A stretch of 64,000 bases of DNA from an uncultured Fluviicola sp. Its GTDB lineage: Bacteria > Bacteroidota > Bacteroidia > Flavobacteriales > Crocinitomicaceae. Positions 52,705-60,862 of the stretch are shown here, piece after piece. The stretch is taken from assembly GCF_946478805.1 (NCBI RefSeq), contig NZ_CAMLDC010000003.1, positions 186,001-250,000 on the forward strand, in the 5' to 3' direction. The position numbers and the translations under genes were made by a program. Numbering within the stretch: the first letter of the stretch is position 1; the number at the start of each line of letters is the position of its first letter. Below the pieces are notes generated by a model that saw only the letters and a program-made list of their open reading frames with translations, was not told the origin of the DNA and searched no databases.

Positions 52705-53561
52705 TTATCTCGTATCAATTTTACTATACGCCACCAAAACGGGGCATTGTTCCAGCTCAATCGCGAATATACAATATCTTCCGCGCCAAAATTCAAATTA
52801 AACCTCCTGACAGATTCCACATTTGACCCCCCAAAATCGAATGCTTTTCCCTTTGAATCAGCATATTCAATTGCGGTCAGCATCAATTTATACATCCCAC
52901 CGGATTTCTTTGCTTCCTCGGTCGTAGTTCCCTTCAAATATAAAACGGTTGAATCTGTTTCCAAAATCCAAAGTCCACCAAACCAATCGTTTTCCTTGTA
53001 TAAATTGAATTGTCCCAACCGGCTATTCCTATAACCGGTCACTAGTTTTTCCAGGATCGGGAGTGTCTGTTCATCGATTCCATGGATACGGTTCGCCAAT
53101 TCATTATGCAACAATTCCATCATGGATGAAATGTCTTCCGCCCTTATAACTTTATATTCCGTAGATTTATTCAACGACCGTTTCGCCTGCTGATTCAATT
53201 TCAATTTTCCCGGCTCCAATTTCTGATACTTGCGTTGATCCAGGCTAAAACCCCTGCCAACCTGTAGATCAGCAACCGGAAATTCCTGTTTCAAAACCTC
53301 AATGATTTCTTCCTCCTGAACCGGATCTCCGATCCATTCCATATATCGATTGAAAAAAGGCGTAACCAAGATCTTCACTCCGCCTTTCACCACATACGGA
53401 CAAACCATTCCGGATTTAAAGTCGTCAGAATAAAGAATTGCCCAGTTCTCAGCCGTTGCATCCAGGTAAACCGACTCGGAAAATACTGATGCTCCATGAG
53501 ATGAAACTAATTTATCCCACTGTTTTTTTACTTCGCCCGAATTTGCCTGTATTAATTGCAT
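52689..53561 (-). CDS. GNAT/FemAB-like acyltransferase
   Basis: 290 residues. Double-GNAT/FemAB layout: SGMVCPYVVKGGVKILVTPFFNRYMEWIGD in the first half, then FNLYKENDWFGGLWILETDSTVLYLKGTTTEEAKKSGGMYKLML and FDFGGSNVESVRRFNLNFGAE in the second. Proteins like this attach acyl or aminoacyl groups to glycans or peptidoglycan. Overlaps its neighbours by 10 and 16 bases, so all three are translated from one mRNA. Exact donor unknown. Confidence 0.75.
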   Translation of the reverse strand: MQLIQANSGEVKKQWDKLVSSHGASVFSESVYLDATAENWAILYSDDFKSGMVCPYVVKGGVKILVTPFFNRYMEWIGDPVQEEEIIEVLKQEFPVADLQVGRGFSLDQRKYQKLEPGKLKLNQQAKRSLNKSTEYKVIRAEDISSMMELLHNELANRIHGIDEQTLPILEKLVTGYRNSRLGQFNLYKENDWFGGLWILETDSTVLYLKGTTTEEAKKSGGMYKLMLTAIEYADSKGKAFDFGGSNVESVRRFNLNFGAEDIVYSRLSWNNAPFWWRIVKLIRDKWIKK

Positions 53562-54541
53562 GCGTCGTAATTAACGAATTCAACCTCCTTTTTTGTATTG
53601 GAAACGAATGATTCCAATTGCTTTAGCGAATAATTTGTCATTCCTTTCGGATGACCAATCACCACAAAAGTCTGTAGCTTTTTAGATTGATAGTATTTTG
53701 CCTGTTTCATCAATTGCGATGCATAATACCCATCGGAGCTTACATGATTCCACGTTTTATTTAGTAAAACAGATTTTTTCCTTCCCGGCTGAGCTAAAAA
53801 AGAACCGTCACCTACCATCTTGTGATCTTTCGGATTCAGTCGTCCTAAAATATATAGCCGCCAGTAAAATAAAGGAGAAAACTCCCAGGATGAAATCGGG
53901 ATTTCCAGGAAATGACCATTCTCAACAACCTTTGTCACATCCGATTGAAATCGATACGGATTTCCAAATGGCGGAACCCGAGTAAAATCAAACTGATAAT
54001 GCTCCGATTCAAACTTGCCTCCCGGAAATACCGTTGAATCCTTTCTGATTCCGAGTTCCTGAAAAACTCTTTCAATTTGGCTAAAGGGTTGAATACACCA
54101 ACCTCCGGCTCGATAAGTAGTCACTTTTTTCTTCGTCAACCCACTCAAAAAGTGATGATATTTCCTTACAATTGCTTCAGCTTCATGATCCGGAAAATCA
54201 GAAAGTTTATAGCAATCGTCTGTCACAACAATCCATTTTTCCCCGTCGTAAAATGATTTTTCCCAATGCGGATGAATATGCAATTGAATTTCACAATTCA
54301 GCGCTTCCATTTCCTTGAGTTGAGATGTTATTTGTTCAAAATCAGCATTCAGAACCGGATATTTCCCCGCATACTCCTGAAGTTTGATCAGAAAACCGAC
54401 ATCAACGAAGAAAACAAGTGGAATTTGATACTTCCCGGCTATTGCCAACAATCGGTTACTTGGTTCAATCATGCACTTTTGAACGCTTCCCGTATTTGTT
54501 CCGAAGAACAATTCGTAATCAAATGTCAGAATCACCTGCAT
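53552..54541 (-). CDS. Polysaccharide deacetylase-like protein
   Basis: 329 residues. NodB-like/glycoside-hydrolase-deacetylase traits: MQVILTFDYELFFG (Asp-type first motif as DYE), VFFVDVGFL, the histidine motif QLHIHPHWEKS and TYRAGGWCIQPF. It may remove acetyl groups from a surface polymer. Soluble, without a signal peptide, so it could act on a cytoplasmic sugar intermediate. First gene of the glycan operon, divergent from the CYTH gene. Confidence 0.75.
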   Translation of the reverse strand: MQVILTFDYELFFGTNTGSVQKCMIEPSNRLLAIAGKYQIPLVFFVDVGFLIKLQEYAGKYPVLNADFEQITSQLKEMEALNCEIQLHIHPHWEKSFYDGEKWIVVTDDCYKLSDFPDHEAEAIVRKYHHFLSGLTKKKVTTYRAGGWCIQPFSQIERVFQELGIRKDSTVFPGGKFESEHYQFDFTRVPPFGNPYRFQSDVTKVVENGHFLEIPISSWEFSPLFYWRLYILGRLNPKDHKMVGDGSFLAQPGRKKSVLLNKTWNHVSSDGYYASQLMKQAKYYQSKKLQTFVVIGHPKGMTNYSLKQLESFVSNTKKEVEFVNYDACN

Positions 54542-54693
54542 TACGCGAAGATAGCCAAATTAAGAATAGGCGGACTTCTTCCATCAAGGTATTGCCGAAT
54601 TCCCAATCAATACCGGGCAAATAGACACATATCTATCCGTCAATTTAAGTCGGGATAATACAGCGTTTTCCAAAATCTATCGTATTTTAGTAA

Positions 54694-54775
54694 AGACTGA
54701 AGACATAAGACCGAAGACTAAAGATTGATTCCTCAGTCTTTAGTCATTCAGCGAAGCGGTCTTTGATCTTAAGTC
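54694..54775. repeat. Heptad hairpin element (AGAC type)
   Basis: AGACTGA, AGACATA, AGACCGA, AGACTAA and AGATTGA in exact 7-base steps, a short centre, then the complementary half CTCAGTC, TTTAGTC, a 16-base step, TTTGATC and TTAAGTC. GACTAAAGA pairs perfectly with TCTTTAGTC. It lies upstream of the CYTH gene and ends 9 bases before its ATG. Confidence 0.75.
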
Positions 54776-54784
54776 TACTAAAAA

Positions 54785-55237
54785 ATGAAAGAAATTGAAC
54801 GGAAATACCTGGTAAGTGAACACATCATGGATGTTGTCAAATACCTTCAATCAAAAAAAATAAGACAAGGATACATTTCCGACCTGGATGGCAAAACCGT
54901 TCGTGTGCGCACAAAAGGTGAAAAAGGATACTTGACCATCAAAGGAAAAACAACCGGTATTTCACGGGATGAATTTGAATATGAAATCCCATTTGAAGAT
55001 GCCAATCAATTACTGATCAAGTTCTGTCCGAAGGTTTTGGAAAAAGAACGTTATGAATTAATTGTAGGTGAGAAGAAATGGGAAATCGACATTTTCCATG
55101 GCAAGTTGGAAGGATTGAAAATTGCTGAGATTGAGTTGGAATCCGAAGAAGAGACATTCGAGCTTCCGAATTGGATTGAAAAGGAAGTCAGTTCGGAAAT
55201 TCAGTATTATAACTCCAAATTAATTGAAAAGGCATAA
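54785..55237 (+). CDS. CYTH-domain protein (triphosphate tunnel metalloenzyme family)
   Basis: 150 residues. The ExExK motif is present at the start (MKEIERKYLV), followed by KIRQGYISDLDGKTVRVRTKGEKGYLTIKGK with the basic tunnel residues and the late ELESEEETF acidic strand. Members hydrolyse triphosphates such as tripolyphosphate, using a divalent metal; some make cAMP. The substrate here is unknown. A hairpin repeat lies immediately upstream. Confidence 0.9.
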   Translation: MKEIERKYLVSEHIMDVVKYLQSKKIRQGYISDLDGKTVRVRTKGEKGYLTIKGKTTGISRDEFEYEIPFEDANQLLIKFCPKVLEKERYELIVGEKKWEIDIFHGKLEGLKIAEIELESEEETFELPNWIEKEVSSEIQYYNSKLIEKA

Positions 55238-55278
55238 AAAAAGGTAAGAGCGCGACGCATCGCACACCTACCTTTTTA
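55236..55278. terminator. Bidirectional terminator between convergent genes
   Basis: AAAAAGGTA and TACCTTTTT flank an irregular inner stem (GCG...CGC). A-rich and T-rich ends allow function on both strands. Confidence 0.7.
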
Positions 55279-55283
55279 TAATT

Positions 55284-55931
55284 TTATTTAGCCAATTCCT
55301 TATCGATTTCTCCGAAGAAATAATTACACGTACTTCTTCCCCACCAATACGGTTTATCTATATCTGTGGACGTCACCAAATCGTATTTCACTTTCGCCTT
55401 CTCAAAATATGTCTTTGCATTTTTTGCTCCACCCCCAAACATTTTAGGGGTATAAAAAGTCGAAATACCTTTGAGTAGGTAAATGTGCGGATTATTCTCA
55501 TTCAGAGCTTTTGCCGATTTCAGATTCTCATCAAAGATCTTCCCGTATTTCTGCCAACGATTTTCAGGGTCTGCTCCGATACGGGCATTTGCAATCATTG
55601 CTTTCATGATATGAATCTCATCGGTTAACGGACAAGCCTCTATCTTTGCCATTTGCTCTTCAGCATTATCCACTAAAGCATCTTTAATAGCCAAAGTCGG
55701 CTCGAAATACGACATCTGGATGCACGAATAAGCATAATAATAAGCCGGCATCCAATTTTCAGGGTATTTCCCTTTTGCCAAAGCAAACTGGTCTGATTTA
55801 GCTTTCCAACCTTCAAGGGTATAAGTCGAGTCAAAAGTCGCACAAATCGGTTCCAATTCCTTTTTGATTTCATCCTGGGCATTTGCTTGAAGTGTAAATG
55901 CCAAAATCACTGATAAGATTACTTGTTTCAT
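55284..55931 (-). CDS. Exported TPR-like conserved hypothetical protein
   Basis: 215 residues with a signal peptide (QANAQ). Helical repeat character: NWMPAYYYAYSCIQMSYFEP, DEIHIMKAMIANARIGADPENRWQKYG, NNPHIYLLKGISTFYTPKMFGGG and a final KPYWWGRSTCNYFFGEI. It lies 9 bases after the TonB receptor gene and is likely its periplasmic companion. Family known in Bacteroidota, function unknown. Confidence 0.75.
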   Translation of the reverse strand: MKQVILSVILAFTLQANAQDEIKKELEPICATFDSTYTLEGWKAKSDQFALAKGKYPENWMPAYYYAYSCIQMSYFEPTLAIKDALVDNAEEQMAKIEACPLTDEIHIMKAMIANARIGADPENRWQKYGKIFDENLKSAKALNENNPHIYLLKGISTFYTPKMFGGGAKNAKTYFEKAKVKYDLVTSTDIDKPYWWGRSTCNYFFGEIDKELAK

Positions 55932-55940
55932 GGTGTATAA

Positions 55941-58085
55941 TTAAATTTCGTCTTTATTGAATTCTTTTAGTGACAAATTTACTCCGAAGAATAAATTGAA
56001 ATAAAAAGGAGGTTTCACTTCGTATCGTTGACTGCCATCAAAATTATAGCGGTACCCTAATACGTTATGCTGATTCGTTATGTTGTCCAAACTTATGTAA
56101 AACACCGTAAACATTTTTTTAATTGTTGTTAAATATGCTGCTGTGAAAGCTAAATTGTGGTAATCCGGTGAGCGATCACCCAAAAAACGTGAATTTGCAG
56201 GGTTGTAATATGGTCTTCCACTTGCATAGCTATAGGTTGCGGAAAAACTGGTTTGGAGTTTTGTCGAGAAATACTTCATCACGACATTCAGATTGTGATT
56301 CGACACATAATCAGGAGTTACCTTGCTGGCATAGTTCTGATACAATCTTTTAGTATCGATGTAACTGTAAGAAATCCAATAATCGAAATTCTTGATAGAT
56401 TTCTTATCTCTCCAGAACACATCGATTCCTTGTGCATAACCGGAACCTCCATTATCTACCATTCCATAATTGAACCGAAATGAATTGGGCGTATAAGCCA
56501 CTCCATGCTCCTGAACCAGTTGTGCGTAAGATTTATAATATCCTTCCAAACGGAAAATTCGGTTTTTTGCAATAATCTGATAGTTTGCCATCAGGTGCAA
56601 GGCTTCCTGGAAATTCGGTCGATAACCCTGCATCAAGTAGTTTGCAGAAACCAATTGGTAGAAATATCCGGATGCCAGGGAAATCTGGCTTACTTTACTC
56701 AATTTGACAGCCATCGCCAAACGTGGTGAAATATTCCCTTTTCCAAGGAGTTTTGAATATTCAGCCCGAACTCCCGGCTTAATAGCAAAATTCCGGAACG
56801 GAATGATATCTGCTTCAAGATATCCGGCGCTCAATAATTCTGTAAATGAACCTCTTAATGTGTCAAACGCCTGGCTGTATTGGAAATGCTGTAATTCAGT
56901 ACCAATTAATAATTTAAAGCGGTTACTTTGGGCATAAACCAATTCCGCCCTTCCCTGAACACGCTTGTCATTCCTGGTAGTAGCCAAAGTATCCCAACTT
57001 ACGTCATCATCATTATTACTCAATGAAAAACCGACATAATAGAGCCATTTATCACTGATAAAATTCTTAAATGTTGTATTTACATAGGTGTTTTGGTTCT
57101 TCAATCCAAATCGCATGGTTGATCCTGCTACTGCCGGATTTGCAATCCCCAATGCAGAACTGTTGTATGTTTGATTGAAAGTTGTTTTAAACATTCCGCG
57201 GGTGGAAGTTTTCGCTACATAGCGACCTGAAAATCCAAAACCTTGTGGTGCTTCGAAGAATTTTACGTTTGATTTTGCAAGGAGTAAGAACGGCGATAAA
57301 TTCGTATAATACCCCGTAAACTCAACTGCACTATTTTCCATTAACTTACTCCCCCCGAGAGAAAGTCCTGCGAAATTTGCACCGATATTGACATTTGTCT
57401 GATCCGGTAAATCCACTGTACTTAAATCCAGAACGGAAGACAATGCCTGTCCGTAACGTGCTGTGTAACCACCTGTACTGAAGGCGGTTCCCTTGAATTG
57501 AAACGGATTGAAACGTGTTCGTTGTGCAACACCCGGAACAGAACTTCCAAATGCATTCTGAGCCACTAATCCATCTATGATAAAGGATGTTTCACTGACG
57601 TCTCCTCCACGAACCATCAAACCGGTTTGGTCTCCTCCATTTCGTTGAACACCGGGTAAAGTTTGAATTGCGCCGGCAATATCACCTTGTCCACCGGCCG
57701 TGGTTACAATATCCAATGGGTCCAGAATGGCAACTGCGCGATCATTCGATGCCGACATACTTCCGGCAGAGATGACAACCTCCTCAATTGCTCTTGATTG
57801 ACGGACCTTGATATTTTGAACGAGCGGAGTCCCGGTCAGATTGACTTCAACCGTCTGCTCTTCCAGTTCATCTCCGCGGATAACAAGTGTTTGTTTTCCT
57901 GTCGTAGTGGTGGTCAATTTATAAAGACCCTTTTCATTCGACTGCGCGCCATCGGTAGTCCCTTTGACAAAAATCGTAGCCATTGGAACCGGTTTTCCAC
58001 TTTGATTCAAAACTGTTCCCTCAATCGAAGTTTGAGCAATCAAATAGACTGGAGCCAAACTTATAAGCAATAGTAAATACTTCAT
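55941..58085 (-). CDS. TonB-dependent receptor with carboxypeptidase-like domain
   Basis: 714 residues: signal peptide, carboxypeptidase-regulatory-like domain (SIEGTVLNQSGKPVPMATIFVKG, about 20-95), plug (EEVVISAGSMSASNDRAVAILDPLD, GGDQTGLMVRGGDVSETSFIIDG), and a barrel ending in FFGVNLSLKEF. Outer-membrane importer; the substrate is unknown. Followed closely by a small exported TPR-like protein. A GGTGA-N7-TCACC palindrome lies 58 bases upstream of the start. Confidence 0.92.
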   Translation of the reverse strand: MKYLLLLISLAPVYLIAQTSIEGTVLNQSGKPVPMATIFVKGTTDGAQSNEKGLYKLTTTTTGKQTLVIRGDELEEQTVEVNLTGTPLVQNIKVRQSRAIEEVVISAGSMSASNDRAVAILDPLDIVTTAGGQGDIAGAIQTLPGVQRNGGDQTGLMVRGGDVSETSFIIDGLVAQNAFGSSVPGVAQRTRFNPFQFKGTAFSTGGYTARYGQALSSVLDLSTVDLPDQTNVNIGANFAGLSLGGSKLMENSAVEFTGYYTNLSPFLLLAKSNVKFFEAPQGFGFSGRYVAKTSTRGMFKTTFNQTYNSSALGIANPAVAGSTMRFGLKNQNTYVNTTFKNFISDKWLYYVGFSLSNNDDDVSWDTLATTRNDKRVQGRAELVYAQSNRFKLLIGTELQHFQYSQAFDTLRGSFTELLSAGYLEADIIPFRNFAIKPGVRAEYSKLLGKGNISPRLAMAVKLSKVSQISLASGYFYQLVSANYLMQGYRPNFQEALHLMANYQIIAKNRIFRLEGYYKSYAQLVQEHGVAYTPNSFRFNYGMVDNGGSGYAQGIDVFWRDKKSIKNFDYWISYSYIDTKRLYQNYASKVTPDYVSNHNLNVVMKYFSTKLQTSFSATYSYASGRPYYNPANSRFLGDRSPDYHNLAFTAAYLTTIKKMFTVFYISLDNITNQHNVLGYRYNFDGSQRYEVKPPFYFNLFFGVNLSLKEFNKDEI

Positions 58086-58142
58086 AACATTTAATTACGA
58101 GGCTAAAGTAGATTGAAAAACCAGAAAATAATGTTCAAAATC

Positions 58143-58159
58143 GGTGAATTGATCTCACC
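58143..58159. promoter_or_regulatory. Palindrome upstream of the TonB receptor gene
   Basis: GGTGA-N7-TCACC, flanked by two direct ATCGGT words. It lies 58-74 bases before the receptor start, where an operator would be expected. No cognate regulator is evident nearby. Confidence 0.3.
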
Positions 58160-58176
58160 AATCGGTAAACAGTGAA

Positions 58177-58506
58177 TTATAACTTGTCACTTTCCAAATC
58201 AGTTTTTTGTGTATCGAACACGCTTGACCCAACACGAACCGTGAACCATTCCAGGAACATTTCCAGTGTTGGTTTCGGGTATTCATCCTCAGAATCCACT
58301 ACCGCTAAACACTCATTCTTCATGATTTTCTTGAAGTGGGATTCAATCAACGGTTCGTATTCGAAGAAGTCTTCCTCGATCAAATACAAGTTCCCTTCCA
58401 AATCATCGGATTCATCAAAATCAAAATCCGGATCGTGTTCTTTAGCCCAATCACAAAACGGTTGTTTCGGCTCTACGTAAATGTATCCTCTGTTTACTAC
58501 TTTCAT
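58177..58506 (-). CDS. Acidic hypothetical protein
   Basis: 109 residues from the ATG at 58506 (MKVVNRGYIYVEPKQ). An earlier in-frame ATG (58539) would place the start inside a heptad repeat and adds no conserved sequence. Very acidic (DPDFDFDESDDLEGN), with FFEYEPLIESHFKKIM and a C-terminal helix LEMFLEWFTVRVG. Resembles small conserved proteins of Bacteroidota without known function. No signal peptide. Confidence 0.65.
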   Translation of the reverse strand: MKVVNRGYIYVEPKQPFCDWAKEHDPDFDFDESDDLEGNLYLIEEDFFEYEPLIESHFKKIMKNECLAVVDSEDEYPKPTLEMFLEWFTVRVGSSVFDTQKTDLESDKL

Positions 58507-58519
58507 CTTCTTATTTATT

Positions 58520-58589
58520 AGACTATAGACATCAGACAAAAGACTTCAGACTTAAATGGTCTTTTGTCTTGTTTCTTCAGTCTTAGATC
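58520..58589. repeat. Heptad hairpin element (AGAC type), best-preserved copy
   Basis: Ten consecutive 7-base units: AGACTAT, AGACATC, AGACAAA, AGACTTC, AGACTTA, then AATGGTC, TTTTGTC, TTGTTTC, TTCAGTC and TTAGATC. The first five are imperfectly complementary to the last five, giving a hairpin of about 35 bases per arm. It supplies the last 12 codons and the stop of the lipoprotein gene on the minus strand. Confidence 0.85.
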
Positions 58590-59217
58590 TTTTTAATTCC
58601 ATTATTTCTCCTTCTTTCATCGTGGACCAGCGTGTTTTCTTACTACCGGGAATTTCCAGTACATACATCCAATTCCGATCCTCTTTTTTTTCATTCAAAA
58701 TTCCAATCAATCTATCCAATGCAATGGGTGATTTTGCCTCCAAATAAACCAATTGATTTTCTCCTACCAAAAACAATGAATTCCTATTTTGCTTTTTGAA
58801 TTGCGAACCAACCTGGTAAGAAGTACATTTTGGCCCATAGCAATCCAACCAATTGAAGAATGCATTTTTTGTTCTTAAACTGTCCTTAAATTCATAGTGA
58901 AGTGCAACAATACTATCGGTTTGACTCAACAGATACCATTTCTCCATTTTGGAAGGCCCGAAACGATCCGGAAACAGCAAACTGTCCAACATAAACCAGG
59001 AAGCATTTTTGTAAATGGAATCAAAAGCCACCAGGAAATATCCTTTTTTCGGTTTTTCATCTTTTATTTCGGGAATCCCTTCCTGATCGTCAACCTTGTC
59101 AAATTTATCCGACGTATGTGAGATATCCTCTAATGAAACAGTCTCTTTTTCGTTATCCGAACAGGAAACAACCAATGTAATCAGAAATGCAAGTACAGCT
59201 AATGTGAATAGTTTCAT
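58552..59217 (-). CDS. Hypothetical lipoprotein
   Basis: 221 residues. Lipobox LVVSC (Cys19) followed by an acidic linker. The mature part has YFLVAFDSIYKNASWFMLDSLLFPDRFG, two cysteines in LDCYGPKC and a C-terminal NWMYVLEIPGSKKTRW. The final residues (RSKTEETRQKTI) are encoded by a heptad repeat and are probably a recent extension or replacement of the original C-terminus. Starts at a 4-base overlap with the threonine aldolase stop. Confidence 0.65.
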   Translation of the reverse strand: MKLFTLAVLAFLITLVVSCSDNEKETVSLEDISHTSDKFDKVDDQEGIPEIKDEKPKKGYFLVAFDSIYKNASWFMLDSLLFPDRFGPSKMEKWYLLSQTDSIVALHYEFKDSLRTKNAFFNWLDCYGPKCTSYQVGSQFKKQNRNSLFLVGENQLVYLEAKSPIALDRLIGILNEKKEDRNWMYVLEIPGSKKTRWSTMKEGEIMELKRSKTEETRQKTI

Positions 59218-60233
59218 ATTTTATTGAGTTGTTCAATCGTGTAATCCACATCGTTTTGCGAAACATCCAAGTGTGTCACCAAACGAATCATTCCCGGACC
59301 AAAGGCAGAAACTTTTACACCGTATTCACCAAGTTTTTGAATATAAAAATCCCGTTTTGCTTCCTCCCTCAAAATTACAACTAAAATATTTGTTTCTACA
59401 GCCAAACTGCTTTCAATCCAATCACATTTCAAAAAAGCATCTTCCAGTTGTTTTGCTTTTGCGTGATCCTCTGTTAAACGGTTCACATTATTCTTCATAG
59501 CGAACAAACCAGCTGCGGCTAAAAACCCGGCCTGGCGCATCCCGCCACCCATCACTTTCCGAACTCTTCGCGCCTGGTGGATAAATTCCTTTGTTCCAAC
59601 CAAAAGTGATCCAACCGGAGCACCCAATCCTTTTGAAAGGCAGATGGAAATCGAATCAAACTGGTCAGCATATTTTTTGATGTCAACTCCATTTACCGCC
59701 AGGGCATTAAAAACACGTGCTCCGTCCAAATGAAGTGGAATGTTTTTAGATTTTGCCAATTTCGCAATTGCTTCAATATCCTGAAAACTGTACACTGCTC
59801 CGCCACCGCGATTTGCAGTATCTTCCAAAGAAATCAATTGTGTGACCGGAAAATGAATATCATCAGGCATAATCCATTTTTCAATTTCAAACGCTGTTAG
59901 TCTTCCTCTATTTCCCTGCAATAACCGAACGGAAGCCCCTGAGTTCTTCGCAATTCCGCCTCCTTCGTATTTGTACACATGACTTTCTTCATGACAAATC
60001 ACTTCTCCACCCGGTTTCACATGAATATTGATTGCAATTTGGTTGGTTTGTGTTCCACTGGCACAAAACAATGCAGCCTCCTTTCCAAAAAGTTGCGCTG
60101 CATATTCCTGCAATTCGTTCACCGTGGGGTCTTCCCCGTAGACATCATCCCCAACCGAAGCCTGAAACATCCTATCAAGCATTTCCCGGGAAGGTTTGGT
60201 AACTGTATCTGAGCGAAAATCTACTTTGTACAT
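59214..60233 (-). CDS. ltaE: Low-specificity L-threonine aldolase
   Basis: 339 residues from the ATG at 60233 (MYKVDFRSDTVTKPS). An upstream ATG at 60257 is inside the -7 promoter element and cannot be on the transcript. PLP fold-type I: VGDDVYGEDPTVNELQ, FCASGTQTNQIAI, LEDTANRGGGAVYS, LHLDGARVFNA and the PLP-lysine in ISICLSKGLGAPVGSLL. Splits threonine into glycine and acetaldehyde. First gene of a short operon with the lipoprotein gene. Confidence 0.93.
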   Translation of the reverse strand: MYKVDFRSDTVTKPSREMLDRMFQASVGDDVYGEDPTVNELQEYAAQLFGKEAALFCASGTQTNQIAINIHVKPGGEVICHEESHVYKYEGGGIAKNSGASVRLLQGNRGRLTAFEIEKWIMPDDIHFPVTQLISLEDTANRGGGAVYSFQDIEAIAKLAKSKNIPLHLDGARVFNALAVNGVDIKKYADQFDSISICLSKGLGAPVGSLLVGTKEFIHQARRVRKVMGGGMRQAGFLAAAGLFAMKNNVNRLTEDHAKAKQLEDAFLKCDWIESSLAVETNILVVILREEAKRDFYIQKLGEYGVKVSAFGPGMIRLVTHLDVSQNDVDYTIEQLNKI

Positions 60234-60254
60234 CGAATTGAAAATTTGGTTTGA

Positions 60255-60285
60255 CAAACTTATACCTTCTTATTCAGATAGCAAA
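60255..60285 (-). promoter_or_regulatory. Promoter of the threonine aldolase gene
   Basis: TTTG (60285-60282), 19 bases, TAAGTTTG (60262-60255) on the minus strand: an exact match to the Bacteroidota consensus TTTG-N19-TAnnTTTG. It sets the start codon to 60233. Confidence 0.7.
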
Positions 60286-60450
60286 CACCGAGACTGAATA
60301 TTCTAAAAAACAAAACCATTCTCCGGTTGGAAGAATAAGCACAAACAAGCAAGATTAGTACAAATAGATTTCTCATTTGATTGATTTAGGGTAAAAATAG
60401 AAAAAACAGGCATTTATGGAATGTTCATTTCCAACCAGACTTTAAACCAT

Positions 60451-60485
60451 AAAAAAACCATCTCTCCGTAAAAACGAAAAGATGG
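60451..60485 (-). terminator. Rho-independent terminator of rpmH
   Basis: On the minus strand CCATCT / AGATGG enclose a 16-base inner region with partial pairing (CGT...ACG), followed by seven T residues, 34 bases after the rpmH stop. Confidence 0.75.
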
Positions 60486-60518
60486 TCGATATCTTAAATT
60501 GAAAGATTTTACTAGCGA

Positions 60519-60677
60519 TTAACGCTTGTGGAAACCTTCGTCAGAAACTGTCAATTTTTTACGGCCTTTACGACGACGTGCAGCCAATACTTTACGTCCG
60601 TTCTTAGTTGCCATACGGCTACGGAATCCGTGCTTGTTTCTTCTCTTTCTTACAGACGGTTGAAACGTTCTTTTCAT
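60519..60677 (-). CDS. rpmH: 50S ribosomal protein L34
   Basis: 52 residues, very basic, starting [21 protein letters not shown] and ending in SDEGFHKR. The KRTFQPS and [10 protein letters not shown] segments and the [11 protein letters not shown] stretch identify L34 with certainty. It stands alone, with its own promoter and terminator; the usual neighbour rnpA is not found next to it. Confidence 0.98.
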   Translation of the reverse strand: MKRTFQPSVRKRRNKHGFRSRMATKNGRKVLAARRRKGRKKLTVSDEGFHKR

Positions 60678-60752
60678 GATCTATGCTTTATTCGAATGTT
60701 CTTATTGCTTCTTATAATCCTGGAAATGTCAGACATTTGTCAGAATGGGGTG

Positions 60753-60783
60753 CAAAGATAGGTAGATTTTCTAATTTTTCAAG
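60753..60783 (-). promoter_or_regulatory. Promoter of rpmH
   Basis: CTTG (60783-60780), 19 bases, TATCTTTG (60760-60753) on the minus strand, one base from the full consensus. It implies a 5' leader of about 70 bases. Confidence 0.6.
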
Positions 60784-60811
60784 TTTTAATCGAAAATAAT
60801 CGAAAAAAAAG

Positions 60812-60841
60812 TTTGTTTAAGCCAATCACCGATTACTTTTG
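60812..60841 (+). promoter_or_regulatory. Promoter of the ABC transporter gene
   Basis: TTTG (60812-60815), 18 bases, TACTTTTG (60834-60841). It is divergent from, and 28 bases away from, the rpmH promoter. Confidence 0.6.
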
Positions 60842-60862
60842 TGAGACAAAAATAGGAAAAAG

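Noticed and set aside
58507..58539. N-terminal extension of the acidic protein
   Set aside because: The extension would be encoded by a heptad repeat; the ATG at 58506 begins the family-like sequence.
60528..60761. Plus-strand frame opposite rpmH
   Set aside because: The opposite strand encodes L34 beyond doubt.
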